The translations under genes were made by a program, and so were the position numbers. Shown here in pieces: positions 9,446-18,415 of a stretch of DNA of 64,000 nt (its first letter is position 1; every line of letters begins with the position of its first letter). The notes under the pieces were generated by a model, which did no database searches, was not told the DNA's origin, and saw only the letters and a list, made by a program, of their open reading frames with translations. This DNA comes from Vibrio agarivorans (GTDB taxonomy: Bacteria > Pseudomonadota > Gammaproteobacteria > Enterobacterales > Vibrionaceae): contig NZ_JAUFQF010000004.1 of NCBI RefSeq assembly GCF_030409635.1, forward strand, positions 1,646,241 through 1,710,240, read 5' to 3'.

Positions 9446-10390
9446 ATGGACGCATTAACCGCTTGGCTGCAGTCTTTTCAGTTGGATGAGCAAACGATGT
9501 TTTTGGGGCTAATTCTAGTCTCGACAGTTCTGCTGGTATTAACCGTGTCTGTGCTTTTTATCGGTAGTCGATCTCCAATACAGGACAAGCTAGACAAGAT
9601 AAAAGAAGATAATCAGCCCCTTGGAAGAAAGCGTAACAAAGGGCTTGAGAGTACGCTTGAGTCGTTAGCGCCGATTATGGCTCCAAGCAGTGGCAAAGAG
9701 CGAGAGACCGTGCGTCATAAACTGATGCACGCAGGCTATCACGATGCGGGTGCATTGAATGTTTTTTATGCTCTCAAGGGAATAGCACTGTTTTTTGGTG
9801 TTGCTCTTGCGGCGATGCTTTATGTGTTTGCTCCTGATACTAGCAACATGTACTTATGGATGATTGCCAGTGTCGCGACAGGTCTCTATTTACCCAATGT
9901 TTGGCTGAATCGCTTAGCAAGCAAAAGACAATCACGCTTGCGCGGAGGGATTCCGGATGCACTAGATTTGTTAGTCGTGTGTACTGAATCTGGTTTGGGT
10001 TTTAATGCGGCACTACGTCGAGTTGCTGATGAACTGGTGATTTCCCACCCAGATCTTGCCGATGAGCTTGATACTGTGTGTGTAAAAATTAAAGCGGGCT
10101 TTGAAATGTCAGATGCTTTTCAAGACATGGTTGAGCGCACCGGTTTGAAAGATATTTCGGGTCTTGCCTCGATGCTGGCACACGCTTCGCGAATTGGTGG
10201 CAGCTTGTCGCAAACCTTACGTGAATATACAGAAGATTACCGTGATAGACGTAACCAAGAGGTTGAAGAAATTGCGGCTAAGATACCAACAAAAATGATC
10301 TTTCCTTTATTGCTGTTTATTTGGCCTTGTTTCTTCATTGTTGCGGTAGGCCCATCAATACTTTCACTAACAGCAACCTTAGGTAAGTAA
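9446..10390 (+). CDS. tadC: Tad inner-membrane platform protein TadC
   Basis: This 314-residue paralogue of TadB carries the T2SF domain (RGGIPDALDLLVVCTESGLGFNAAL and LASMLAHASRIGGSLSQTLR). It has membrane helices at residues 18-40, about 105-150 and at the C-terminus. It is adjacent to tadB and completes the inner-membrane platform. Confidence 0.93.
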   Translation: MDALTAWLQSFQLDEQTMFLGLILVSTVLLVLTVSVLFIGSRSPIQDKLDKIKEDNQPLGRKRNKGLESTLESLAPIMAPSSGKERETVRHKLMHAGYHDAGALNVFYALKGIALFFGVALAAMLYVFAPDTSNMYLWMIASVATGLYLPNVWLNRLASKRQSRLRGGIPDALDLLVVCTESGLGFNAALRRVADELVISHPDLADELDTVCVKIKAGFEMSDAFQDMVERTGLKDISGLASMLAHASRIGGSLSQTLREYTEDYRDRRNQEVEEIAAKIPTKMIFPLLLFIWPCFFIVAVGPSILSLTATLGK

Positions 10391-10399
10391 GGAAGACTT

Positions 10400-11419
10400 A
10401 TGAATAAACTGCACTTTGGGATGATGGCGCTAATGGTTCTACTCGCTGGCTGTGCCAGCAAAGAAGAGCCACCTTCGCTTGATACGTCGTTATATGAAGG
10501 TAAACCGATAGATTCGCTGTCCAGTGATAGCCCCCCGGCTAATGAGGTCGAGGCGATAAAACGTGGTGATGCTGCTCTTGGTGATCGCAACTATGACCTT
10601 GCGTTATACGAGTACATTCGCTCGCTGACGTTTGAAGACGCGCAAATGAAGGATAAGTCGCTTTATAACATTGGCCGTATTCACCATGCGCGAGGCAATT
10701 ACCCTCTTGCGGAAAAAGCGTATCTGCTCGCGGTTGAAGAGAACCCCAATAATGCCAACGTGCTTGAGCAACTCGGCATTTTATACACCAAGTCAGGTGA
10801 TGTTACACAAGGTGAAACTTACTTTTATAGAGCAATCAACGCCGATCAAATTCGTCTTGGAAAGAATGTTTCTCTTAAACTTCAAGATGATATGACAGAT
10901 GTTCAGATAAACAACCTAGCCGTTGATTATAAGTCGCCACTTATGGCCTATACGGGGTTGGGGGTGATTTATGATGTGGAAAAAGAGCATGATCTTGCCC
11001 AAGCCTTTTATCAAAGAGCGTTACAGATTAACCCCGCTTCTTTGAAGGCTCTACTAAATACAGGATACTCCTTCTACATGTCCGGTGATTATGCCACAGC
11101 ACGCCGCTATACGATGTCTGCTTTAGAGCGCGACCCGAATAACGAAAAAGCATTGAATAACTTAGCGCTTATCTATCTAGGCCGCGGAGAAGTTAAGCGT
11201 GCACTGAATGTCTTCCAGCAACAGATGGACGCGCCTGAAGCGCTCAACAATGTCGGCTATTTTCTGATGTTACAGGGCAAGCCGCAAGAAGCCATCCCAT
11301 ACCTCGAACAAGCCATTGATAAGAAACCAACCTATTATCAAGTGGCGAATGAAAACTTAGAAAGAGCACTTGAGATGGTGCGACAAGAGCAGTTTATCGT
11401 GGCTCAAACGAGTGAGTAA
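10400..11419 (+). CDS. tadD: TPR lipoprotein TadD
   Basis: This 339-residue lipoprotein has lipobox LAGC with the lipidated Cys at about residue 19. It is followed by several tetratricopeptide repeats, such as YNIGRIHHARGNYPLAEKAY, AFYQRALQINP and ALNNLALIYLGRGEVKRAL. TadD is the TPR pilotin-like member of Tad systems and assists the secretin. It is the last gene of the operon and is followed by a strong hairpin terminator. Confidence 0.92.
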   Translation: MNKLHFGMMALMVLLAGCASKEEPPSLDTSLYEGKPIDSLSSDSPPANEVEAIKRGDAALGDRNYDLALYEYIRSLTFEDAQMKDKSLYNIGRIHHARGNYPLAEKAYLLAVEENPNNANVLEQLGILYTKSGDVTQGETYFYRAINADQIRLGKNVSLKLQDDMTDVQINNLAVDYKSPLMAYTGLGVIYDVEKEHDLAQAFYQRALQINPASLKALLNTGYSFYMSGDYATARRYTMSALERDPNNEKALNNLALIYLGRGEVKRALNVFQQQMDAPEALNNVGYFLMLQGKPQEAIPYLEQAIDKKPTYYQVANENLERALEMVRQEQFIVAQTSE

Positions 11420-11443
11420 CTAGGTTTCGGCCTACTGGTGTAC

Positions 11444-11476
11444 AAAAGCCCTTAGTTGATTGAACTAAGGGCTTTT
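11444..11476. terminator. Bidirectional terminator between tadD and chrA
   Basis: A perfect 14-bp stem, AAAAGCCCTTAGTT at 11444-11457 and its complement at 11463-11476, flanks a 5-nt loop. The A/T tracts inside the stem serve both strands, ending the Tad operon and the convergent chrA. Confidence 0.9.
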
Positions 11477-11502
11477 AGCTATTATTGGCAAGCTAAAGGG
11501 GA

Positions 11503-12645
11503 TTAAACCATCCCAAGGCTTAGCCCAAGCAGGATAAATATTGCCACCATCCAGACGATTGGTAGTTTTTTGTGTTTAAGCAGGTATAGGCCTGCAACCA
11601 CCACTGCAAAGTCGAATCCAGAGAGTACAGCACTCACAAAAACAGGTTGATAAAGCGCAGAGAGCAATAATCCCACAACCGCCGCATTCACCCCTTTTAA
11701 CGCGCCATTTACCTTTGGAATAGCCGCCAGTTGATTCCAGTGCTTGAGGACGCCCAGTAGCAACAAAAATCCCGGTAAGAACACGGCAAGCGTTGCCATT
11801 AGCGCGCCAAAAATCGGGGCATTTGGCATTAAGTCATAACCAAGGTAAGTCGCAAAAGTGAACATAGGGCCTGGCACTGCCTGAGCTGCGGCATATCCAG
11901 TCAAAAAAGCATCTGGGCTTAGTTGATCACCAACGAGATTTTGCAGTAGTGGCAGGACAACATGACCACCACCAAACACCAAGCTACCTGCTTGGAAGAA
12001 GCTGTTGAAGATCCCAAGCTCAGAGTTGAGGTGAGCAATAAACGGCAGACCCGCAAAGAGAGCAAATAAGATAATCAGTGGTGTCCAGTTAGCTTTAAAC
12101 TCGCCTTGGCGCTGCTGATTACCTGATTGCAGTGCTCGCATACCCACAATCGCCGCAATGATCAATACAGCAATCTGAGTCGCAATCCCCGGAAAGACGA
12201 GGAGAGCAATGGCGGTAAAAACAAACAGACCCAACCCGATCTTCTCTTTACAGAAGTTGTTGTACATCCCCCAAGTTGCATCAGCTACCACCACGACAGC
12301 AAGCAGTTTTAAACCATGAATCACCGACTCAAACCAAGCAAGATCGGTAAGTTGGGTGCTTAATGTTGCAAGCACTAACATGATCAACACAGAAGGGAGA
12401 GTAAAACCAATAAAGGCTAATACGCCGCCGAGTAGGCCACCTTTTTTATAGCCAACCGCAAAGCCGACTTGGCTTGAGCCTGGTCCAGGTAAGAACTGGC
12501 TCAGTGCGACGAGTTGAGCATATTCATCATCGCTTAGCCATTGACGCTTTTCGACAAAGGCCTGACGAAAATAGCCGATATGAGCGGCGGGGCCACCGAA
12601 GCTCACCCAGCCCAATAGAAAGAAGGTTTTAAATAGAGAGAACAT
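11503..12645 (-). CDS. chrA: Chromate transporter ChrA family
   Basis: This 380-residue membrane protein belongs to the CHR family. Both halves carry the duplicated signature: WVSFGGPAAHIGYFRQAF near residues 13-30 with QFLPGPGSSQVGFAVGY, and VFGGGHVVLPLLQ with AAAQAVPGPMFTFATYLG in the second half. This is the long bidomain form. The family exports chromate, possibly in exchange for sulfate; the physiological substrate in vibrios is not known from sequence. The divergent LysR gene is its likely regulator. Confidence 0.92.
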   Translation of the reverse strand: MFSLFKTFFLLGWVSFGGPAAHIGYFRQAFVEKRQWLSDDEYAQLVALSQFLPGPGSSQVGFAVGYKKGGLLGGVLAFIGFTLPSVLIMLVLATLSTQLTDLAWFESVIHGLKLLAVVVVADATWGMYNNFCKEKIGLGLFVFTAIALLVFPGIATQIAVLIIAAIVGMRALQSGNQQRQGEFKANWTPLIILFALFAGLPFIAHLNSELGIFNSFFQAGSLVFGGGHVVLPLLQNLVGDQLSPDAFLTGYAAAQAVPGPMFTFATYLGYDLMPNAPIFGALMATLAVFLPGFLLLLGVLKHWNQLAAIPKVNGALKGVNAAVVGLLLSALYQPVFVSAVLSGFDFAVVVAGLYLLKHKKLPIVWMVAIFILLGLSLGMV

Positions 12646-12703
12646 GATCTTGAGTCTTGTTGTGAATACTGCGGATAATTTAAGTGTTGGGTGATAATTA
12701 ATC

Positions 12704-12722
12704 CAATTGATAGTTTGAATTG
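12704..12722. promoter_or_regulatory. Candidate LysR-type operator between chrA and lysR
   Basis: CAATT at 12704-12708 and AATTG at 12718-12722 form an inverted repeat with a 9-bp gap. It has the T-N11-A geometry typical of LysR-type regulator boxes and lies in the divergent chrA/lysR intergenic region. Confidence 0.4.
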
Positions 12723-12749
12723 ACGGTATGAATGAAATAGGATTTACAA

Positions 12750-12803
12750 GGTTGAAGGTTGAAGGTTGAAGGTTGAAGGTTGAAGGTTGAAGGTTGAAGG
12801 TTG
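12750..12803. repeat. Heptanucleotide tandem repeat (GGTTGAA)7 plus partial unit
   Basis: Seven perfect copies of GGTTGAA run from 12750 to 12798, followed by a partial GGTTG. The array abuts the probable GTG start (12803) of the LysR gene. Every unit contributes a GAAGG ribosome-site-like core and a TTG. Seven is not a multiple of three, so a copy change shifts which TTG is in frame and the distance from promoter to start. Confidence 0.97.
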
Positions 12804-13732
12804 TGAGTGATAATTCCTGGAAGAGTATCGATTTGAATCTGCTGGTAGCATTTTCTTATTTGTATCAGCACCGCAGTGTGAGTTTGGCGGCAGAGCAGAG
12901 CTATGTGAGTCAGTCGGCGATGAGCCATAGCTTAGGACGCTTGCGCGTCTTGTTTGACGATCCTTTATTTGAGCGCAAAGGACATCAGATGGAGCCTAGT
13001 GAATATGCTCACCACATTGCACCAAAGATTGAAGCGATTTTAAACAGCGTCACTCACGACTTACTGGACAAAAAGGCGTTTGCCCCAGAGCAGTATCAAG
13101 GGACATGCCGTATAGGGCTAACCGATTATGCTGAGTTTATTTTCGCGTCTAAGATCTATGATGCGATTCGTCTTATTGCACCCCAAGCCAAGGTCTCTTT
13201 CTTCAATGTGAACCAAGCCAATTATCAACAGCGTAGTGTTCAAGATAAGCTGGATGTGGTGATTGGTAGCATCAAAGATTCAAGTGAAACCTATCAACAC
13301 AGCGTTATCTATAGTGAACAGCACGCTTGTTTGTTTGACCCAGAACACTTACCAATAAATATGTCATTAGCGGACTTTGCACAGGCAGAACATGCTTTGG
13401 TGAGCCCAAATGGCCCACAGCAGACCAAAGTGGATGAGCAGCTGGCTTTGCGTGGATTTAAGCGCAGTGTGACAGTAACAGCAGGGCATTTTCTTACTGT
13501 CGGCCGTTTGCTCAAACAGAGAAAAATGGTGGCTATTGTACCCAAACTTATGGCGCAAGAGATGGCCAGCTCGAGTGGGTTAGCGCATATTGAACCCCCA
13601 GTTCCCGTAGCGGATTTTGATATTAACCTAGTGTGGCCGGCAACCAAAAACGGCGATGCCAAAAATCAATGGCTGCGCCGTTGTGTGGTGGAAGCGATTC
13701 GCTCTAGTGTTGCAATGAGTGAATCGATATAG
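12803..13732 (+). CDS. LysR-family transcriptional regulator
   Basis: This 309-residue regulator has an N-terminal winged HTH (SIDLNLLVAFSYLYQHRSVSLAA, SYVSQSAMSHSLGRLR) and a periplasmic-binding-like effector domain. The GTG at 12803 places SIDLNLL near the N-terminus, as in the family; a TTG at 12794 inside the repeat is the alternative. A GAAGG in the repeat (12789-12793) serves as the ribosome site at 9-bp spacing. It is divergent from chrA, which it may control, and the effector is unknown. Its 3' end lies only 9 bp from the convergent ABC ATPase gene. Confidence 0.88.
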   Translation: MSDNSWKSIDLNLLVAFSYLYQHRSVSLAAEQSYVSQSAMSHSLGRLRVLFDDPLFERKGHQMEPSEYAHHIAPKIEAILNSVTHDLLDKKAFAPEQYQGTCRIGLTDYAEFIFASKIYDAIRLIAPQAKVSFFNVNQANYQQRSVQDKLDVVIGSIKDSSETYQHSVIYSEQHACLFDPEHLPINMSLADFAQAEHALVSPNGPQQTKVDEQLALRGFKRSVTVTAGHFLTVGRLLKQRKMVAIVPKLMAQEMASSSGLAHIEPPVPVADFDINLVWPATKNGDAKNQWLRRCVVEAIRSSVAMSESI

Positions 13733-13741
13733 AGTGACGAG

Positions 13742-14833
13742 TTAAACTTGCGGCTCGATACGCAGGCCTTGTTCATCAAACAGGTGTACATCGCTTGGCG
13801 CAAAACTGATGGTGATCTTGGTGTATTTTTGCACCTCTTTGTCACCAGAAAGGTGAACTTTAAAGCCATCAACGCCAGCCGCTTGACCGAATAAGTATGT
13901 ACTGTTCCCCAAGCGTTCAACAACTTCGCTCTGGAATGGCAGAGTAAGCGCTTCAGTCTCATCAAGCTGAATATGTTCAGGACGAACGCCTAGGGTGATT
14001 GCTTGTCCATTCGTCAGAGTTGCATAGTTTCCTGATAGCGTTACCACCTGACCACTGTCTGTTTCTAAAGATAAACCACTCTGTGAAGCTTGTTTCACCT
14101 TGGTCGGCACAAAGTTCATTTTCGGTGAGCCAATAAATCCTGCAACAAACTCGTTTTGAGGGCGATGATATAAGTCGAGTGGGGAGCCAACTTGCTCAAC
14201 TTGGCCATCTCTTAATACCACGATTTTATCCGCCAGCGTCATGGCTTCGACCTGATCGTGCGTTACATAAACCATGGTGTTTTGCAGATCTTGGTGCAAT
14301 TTAGCGATTTGTAGGCGCATATCGACGCGAAGTTCGGCATCAAGGTTAGAGAGTGGCTCATCAAACAGGAACACTTTAGGATTTCGAACAATGGCGCGGC
14401 CTATCGCAACACGCTGGCGTTGGCCACCTGAGAGCTCTTTCGGTTTTCGCTTGAGAAGCTGTTCGAGTTGTAAGGTTTTAGCCGCGTTGTCCACCTGCTT
14501 TTTGATCTTATCTTTAGGGTGGCCGTTCATTTTAAGACCGAACCCCATGTTCTCTTCCACTGTCATGTGCGGATACAAAGCGTAGGTTTGGAAAACCATT
14601 GCAACACCGCGCTCTGCTGGGTCCTTGTCATTTACGCATTCATCACCAATATGAATCTCACCTTCAGTGATCTCTTCAAGGCCAGCGACTAAGCGCAATA
14701 ACGTCGATTTTCCACAACCTGATGGGCCAACAAAAACGACAAATTCACCGTTATCAATATCAAGGTCAACACCGTGAATCGTCTGTACATCGCCAAAACG
14801 TTTGATGACATTTCTTAAAGTAATATCTGCCAT
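13742..14833 (-). CDS. ABC transporter ATP-binding protein, MalK/UgpC type
   Basis: This 363-residue sugar-importer ATPase has Walker A GPSGCGKST (residues 36-44), Q-loop TYALYPHMTV, signature LSGGQRQRVAIGRA, Walker B VFLFDEPLSNLD and the H-loop THDQVEA. A C-terminal TOBE regulatory domain follows (VRPEHIQL). MalK/UgpC-type ATPases energise CUT1 importers. It is divergent from its permease and binding-protein genes and shares their regulatory region with the GalR-type operator at 15022. Confidence 0.93.
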   Translation of the reverse strand: MADITLRNVIKRFGDVQTIHGVDLDIDNGEFVVFVGPSGCGKSTLLRLVAGLEEITEGEIHIGDECVNDKDPAERGVAMVFQTYALYPHMTVEENMGFGLKMNGHPKDKIKKQVDNAAKTLQLEQLLKRKPKELSGGQRQRVAIGRAIVRNPKVFLFDEPLSNLDAELRVDMRLQIAKLHQDLQNTMVYVTHDQVEAMTLADKIVVLRDGQVEQVGSPLDLYHRPQNEFVAGFIGSPKMNFVPTKVKQASQSGLSLETDSGQVVTLSGNYATLTNGQAITLGVRPEHIQLDETEALTLPFQSEVVERLGNSTYLFGQAAGVDGFKVHLSGDKEVQKYTKITISFAPSDVHLFDEQGLRIEPQV

Positions 14834-15182
14834 TGCTTACTCCTATTGCATCTATTTAGCGATGCAGCTTTGTCCGTGCTGTCATTTGCAACTGGCTTTG
14901 TTGGGCCGATGCAAATATAGAGATATAGAATGAAAGATACTTCTTTCTTGCAGCAATTATGTAATCGGATTTCTTTTTATTGATCTTTGTCATGCAAATT
15001 CGGCGTTTTGAACTAAAATATGTGGAAACGTTTACAGTTTTGTTGGTTGGTTGTGAAATTGTTAAATTGTCGAGGTAAGATGAGAACAAATAATAAACAC
15101 CGCTGTTTCTCTTAATTGCTGCTGCTTTTCACTGTATAAATTCAACAGTGACAAAGAGTTATGAACGCATGGAGTGAAGTTC
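14834..15182. promoter_or_regulatory. Divergent promoter region of the ABC importer
   Basis: This 349-bp gene-free stretch separates the divergent ATPase and permease genes. Apart from the GalR-type palindrome at 15022-15037, only AT-rich promoter-like sequence is visible. A very small frame may exist, but none has convincing coding character. Confidence 0.6.
15022..15037. promoter_or_regulatory. GalR/LacI-type operator before the ABC permease operon
   Basis: GTGGAAACGTTTACAG fits the GalR-type consensus GTGNAANCGNTTNCAC at all fixed positions but the last. Its core, TGGAAACGTTTACA (15023-15036), differs at one base of 14 from the palindrome upstream of glpD. The GalR-like repressor encoded at 18416-19420 is the obvious candidate ligand. 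Confidence 0.72.
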
Positions 15183-16100
15183 ATGTCCGATACTCTAAAG
15201 ACATACCCCCAAAACTCGTTGCCATCGGCACGTAAAAAGTCTCGGGTGAGTGCCAAGTTATCTCCTTGGCTCTTTATGATGCCCGCATTATTCATATTCT
15301 CCGTTTATGTCATCTTTCCTATCTTCGAAAGTATTAGCTTAAGTTTTTACGACTGGGATGGGCTGGGCGATAAAACCTGGATTGGTCTTGATAACTATCG
15401 CGAGTTATTTGATTCAGAAGCGTTTTATACGTCTTTGAAAAATAACTTTTTGTGGCTGATATTTTTTATGTTGGCACCGCCGATAGGCTTGGCGATCGCG
15501 CTATTTCTCAATCAGCAGGTTCGTGGCATACGGGTTGTTAAGTCTCTCTTCTTCTTTCCATTCGTGATTTCTCAAGTGGTTGTCGGTTTGGTCTTTGCTT
15601 GGTTTTATGACCCGTCATTTGGTCTGTTCAATATTATGTTGGCCTCATTTGGCTTTGAGCCTGTGGCCGTGTTGGCTAACGAGACCTATGTGACTTACGG
15701 GATTATTGCTGCGGGTCTTTGGCCGCAGATCTCTTACTGCATGATTTTGTACCTGACAGGTTTGAACAACCTCGATCCCGAGCAATTAGAAGCGGCGCGC
15801 TTAGATGGTGCGAAAAAGCTTAGAATGCTGTGGTATATCGTGCTGCCCCAACTTCGCCCAGCGACCTTCATTGCGATTGTCGTGACGGTGATTGGCGCGC
15901 TGCGTTCGTTTGACTTGGTGGCAACGATGACCGCGGGCGGCCCTTGGGGAAGCTCAACAGTATTGGCGTATCAAATGTACGAGGAGTCTATCTTTAACTA
16001 CCGTATGGGTTACGGTGCAGCGGTCTCTGTGATGCTGTTCTTAATCATGGATGTGTATATCGCCTACTTCTTATGGCGCATGCTAAGGAGTGAAAAGTAA
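15183..16100 (+). CDS. ABC sugar-type permease, MalF/UgpA family
   Basis: This permease of about 305 residues has six predicted membrane segments and the EAA loop LEAARLDGAKKLRMLWYIVLP before the last helices. It is the first of two CUT1 permeases. The ATG at 15183 follows GGAG (15171-15174) at 8 bp; a GTG at 15174 is the alternative. It is coupled to the next gene by a TAATG overlap. Confidence 0.92.
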   Translation: MSDTLKTYPQNSLPSARKKSRVSAKLSPWLFMMPALFIFSVYVIFPIFESISLSFYDWDGLGDKTWIGLDNYRELFDSEAFYTSLKNNFLWLIFFMLAPPIGLAIALFLNQQVRGIRVVKSLFFFPFVISQVVVGLVFAWFYDPSFGLFNIMLASFGFEPVAVLANETYVTYGIIAAGLWPQISYCMILYLTGLNNLDPEQLEAARLDGAKKLRMLWYIVLPQLRPATFIAIVVTVIGALRSFDLVATMTAGGPWGSSTVLAYQMYEESIFNYRMGYGAAVSVMLFLIMDVYIAYFLWRMLRSEK

Positions 16101-16951
16101 TGTTTCCACAACCGATTCAGCGCGCAGGCGCCTTCACCAATATCAGTTATCGTATCGCGTTACCAATCTCGATTGTGCTCTGGTTGTTGCCTCTGATTGC
16201 CGTCATGATGACCTCAATTCGTTCTATTGAAGATATCAATGTCGGCAACTACTGGGGGTGGCCAAGTGAGATCCAGTTTTTAGAAAATTACACGCAAGTG
16301 TTTACTGCAACTGCGATGGGGCAATATCTAATCAATAGCTTGTTGATTACGCTACCAGCCGTGGCAGGGGCAGTAGCACTGTCAACGCTGGCTGGGTTTG
16401 CGTTGGCGAAATATCGTTTTAGAGCCAACATTTGGATCTTCGCGATGTTTATTGCAGGTAACTTCGTACCGTTTCAAATCTTGATGATTCCGGTTCGTGA
16501 CCTGACGATCTCACTTGGGCTTTACGATACTCATTGGGCATTGATTTTCTTCCATATCGCTTTCCAAGCGGGTTTTTGTACCTTATTCATGCGTAACTTT
16601 ATTGTCGGTATACCTGATGCCCTGATTGAGGCGGCGCGTGTCGAAGGGGTCTCTGAGTGGAAGATTTTCTGGCATGTGGTGTTGCCATTGGTTCGTCCGG
16701 CTCTTGCTGCGCTAGCTGTGTTGGTCTTTACCTTTATTTGGAATGATTTTTTCTGGGCATTGGTATTAGTTCAAAGTGATGAAGTGCGACCTGTCACAGC
16801 TGGATTGAGCTCATTGCAAGGCCAATGGTTGGCCTCGTGGCAGTTGATGTCGGCAGGTGCAATTGTGGCTGCGATACCCCCTGTCGTGCTGTTCTTTACC
16901 ATGCAGCGCCACTTTATCGCTGGCTTAACATTAGGTGCAACGAAAGGATAA
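16100..16951 (+). CDS. ABC sugar-type permease, MalG/UgpE family
   Basis: This 283-residue second permease has six membrane segments and the EAA motif LIEAARVEGVSEWKIFWHVVLPLVRPA. It pairs with the preceding permease and the divergent ATPase. The start codon shares a base with the upstream stop, indicating coupled translation. Confidence 0.92.
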   Translation: MFPQPIQRAGAFTNISYRIALPISIVLWLLPLIAVMMTSIRSIEDINVGNYWGWPSEIQFLENYTQVFTATAMGQYLINSLLITLPAVAGAVALSTLAGFALAKYRFRANIWIFAMFIAGNFVPFQILMIPVRDLTISLGLYDTHWALIFFHIAFQAGFCTLFMRNFIVGIPDALIEAARVEGVSEWKIFWHVVLPLVRPALAALAVLVFTFIWNDFFWALVLVQSDEVRPVTAGLSSLQGQWLASWQLMSAGAIVAAIPPVVLFFTMQRHFIAGLTLGATKG

Positions 16952-17079
16952 GAATTTCGTTGGTGGGGGAGTTCACAGAATTTCCTTTTCAGCGAGAGAA
17001 AGTGGCCAGATGGTCTACTTTGAAAATAATAACAAAAACAACAGGAACAGAGCCTAGAGCTCTCAATAAGGACCCTACT

Positions 17080-18306
17080 ATGAAAAACGTGAAAACCTTT
17101 GCTGCCTCCCTCGCACTTGGTGCAACGCTATCAACAGGTGCATGGGCGAGTGAGCTAGTGATTAACTCAGACGCGTCCGACCCCGCTCCCAAGCAAGCTT
17201 GGGAAGAGATCGTAAAACGTTTTGAAGCTGAATATCCTGATATTAACGTCAAGTATAACTTGTACGATCACGAGGCTTATAAAACGACAATTCGTAACTG
17301 GCTAGTGACTTCACCACCTGATGTGGTGTTCTGGTATGCCGGCAACCGCATGAAGACGTTCGTTGACCGTGGTTTGTTCGAAGATGTGAGTGATATCTGG
17401 CAAGACCAAGGTATGGATGAGAGCTTCAAATCGGCTCTGCCAGCAATGACAGTTAATGGTAAACAATACGGCGTTCCATACACCTATTACCAATGGGGTA
17501 TTTACTACCGCAAAGATATTTTTGATAAGTACGGCATTGCCGAGCCGAAAACATGGGATGAGTTACTGAAAGCGTCTGAAACACTTAAGGCGAACGAAGT
17601 CACGCCGTTTACCATCGGTACTAAGTATCTGTGGACTGCTGCAGGTTGGTTTGACTACATGAACATGCGTACCAACGGCCTTGATTTCCATATCGAGCTA
17701 ATGGACGGTAAAGTGCCGTACACCGATGATCGTGTGAAGAAGACCTTTGCAAACTGGAAGCAACTGGTTGAGAAAGACTACTTCTTGGATAGCCATGCAT
17801 CATACTCTTGGCAAGAAGCACAGCCTTTCTTGTATAACGGCCAAGCCGCGATGTATCTGATGGGTAACTTCATTACGCCAAACTTCCCAGAAGAAGTGAA
17901 AGACCATATGGGCTTCTTCCAATTTCCGGTTATCGACCCTGCAGTGCCATTGGCTGAAGATGCACCGATGGATACCCTGCACATTCCAAGCAAGGCGAAA
18001 AACAAAGCGGATGCGCGTAAATTCCTAGAGTTTGTCGCTCGTGCAGAGAACCAGGCGTTGATCAATGAGATGATGCTGCAAATCCCGACCAACAATCAAG
18101 CAAGCGTGAAAGATGACCCATTCCTCAACAAAGGGGTTGCGATGCTTAACAGCGCGGCAGGTACTGCTCAGTTTTATGACCGCGATACAGACCCAGCAAT
18201 GGCGAAAGAAGGGATGAAGGGGTTCCAAGAGTTTATGGTACACCCTGATCGCATTGATAAGATCTTAGAGAAGCTAGAAAAAACCAGACAGCGCACCTTT
18301 AAATAG
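17080..18306 (+). CDS. ABC extracellular solute-binding protein, family 1
   Basis: This 408-residue periplasmic binding protein has a signal peptide ending at about residue 23 (GAWA). It has the family-1 fold with FEAEYPDINVKYN, WLVTSPPDVVFWYAGNRM and aromatic residues (YTYYQWGIYYRK) fit for a sugar or polyol pocket. The ATG at 17080 follows AAGGA and begins the signal peptide; the frame is open upstream but without coding character. Substrate cannot be read. The shared operator with glpD suggests a glycerol-containing compound, which is inference. Confidence 0.92.
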   Translation: MKNVKTFAASLALGATLSTGAWASELVINSDASDPAPKQAWEEIVKRFEAEYPDINVKYNLYDHEAYKTTIRNWLVTSPPDVVFWYAGNRMKTFVDRGLFEDVSDIWQDQGMDESFKSALPAMTVNGKQYGVPYTYYQWGIYYRKDIFDKYGIAEPKTWDELLKASETLKANEVTPFTIGTKYLWTAAGWFDYMNMRTNGLDFHIELMDGKVPYTDDRVKKTFANWKQLVEKDYFLDSHASYSWQEAQPFLYNGQAAMYLMGNFITPNFPEEVKDHMGFFQFPVIDPAVPLAEDAPMDTLHIPSKAKNKADARKFLEFVARAENQALINEMMLQIPTNNQASVKDDPFLNKGVAMLNSAAGTAQFYDRDTDPAMAKEGMKGFQEFMVHPDRIDKILEKLEKTRQRTFK

Positions 18307-18360
18307 AAAGGCGATGTTTAATCGATAGCTTCTAGTAAACAGATAGCTTCAACTGTCATT

Positions 18361-18386
18361 AATAAGGCTCCGTTGGGAGCCTTATT
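18361..18386. terminator. Bidirectional terminator between binding protein and GalR-like gene
   Basis: An 11-bp perfect stem (AATAAGGCTCC at 18361-18371 and its complement at 18376-18386) surrounds a GTTG loop, between convergent genes. T-rich sequence follows on the + strand. Confidence 0.85.
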
Positions 18387-18415
18387 TGTGTTTACTGTTT
18401 AAATAATTGGGCGAT

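Noticed and set aside
12750..12803. CRISPR or integron-like repeat array
   Set aside because: The units are contiguous 7-mers with no spacers and no cas or integrase genes nearby; it is a simple sequence repeat.
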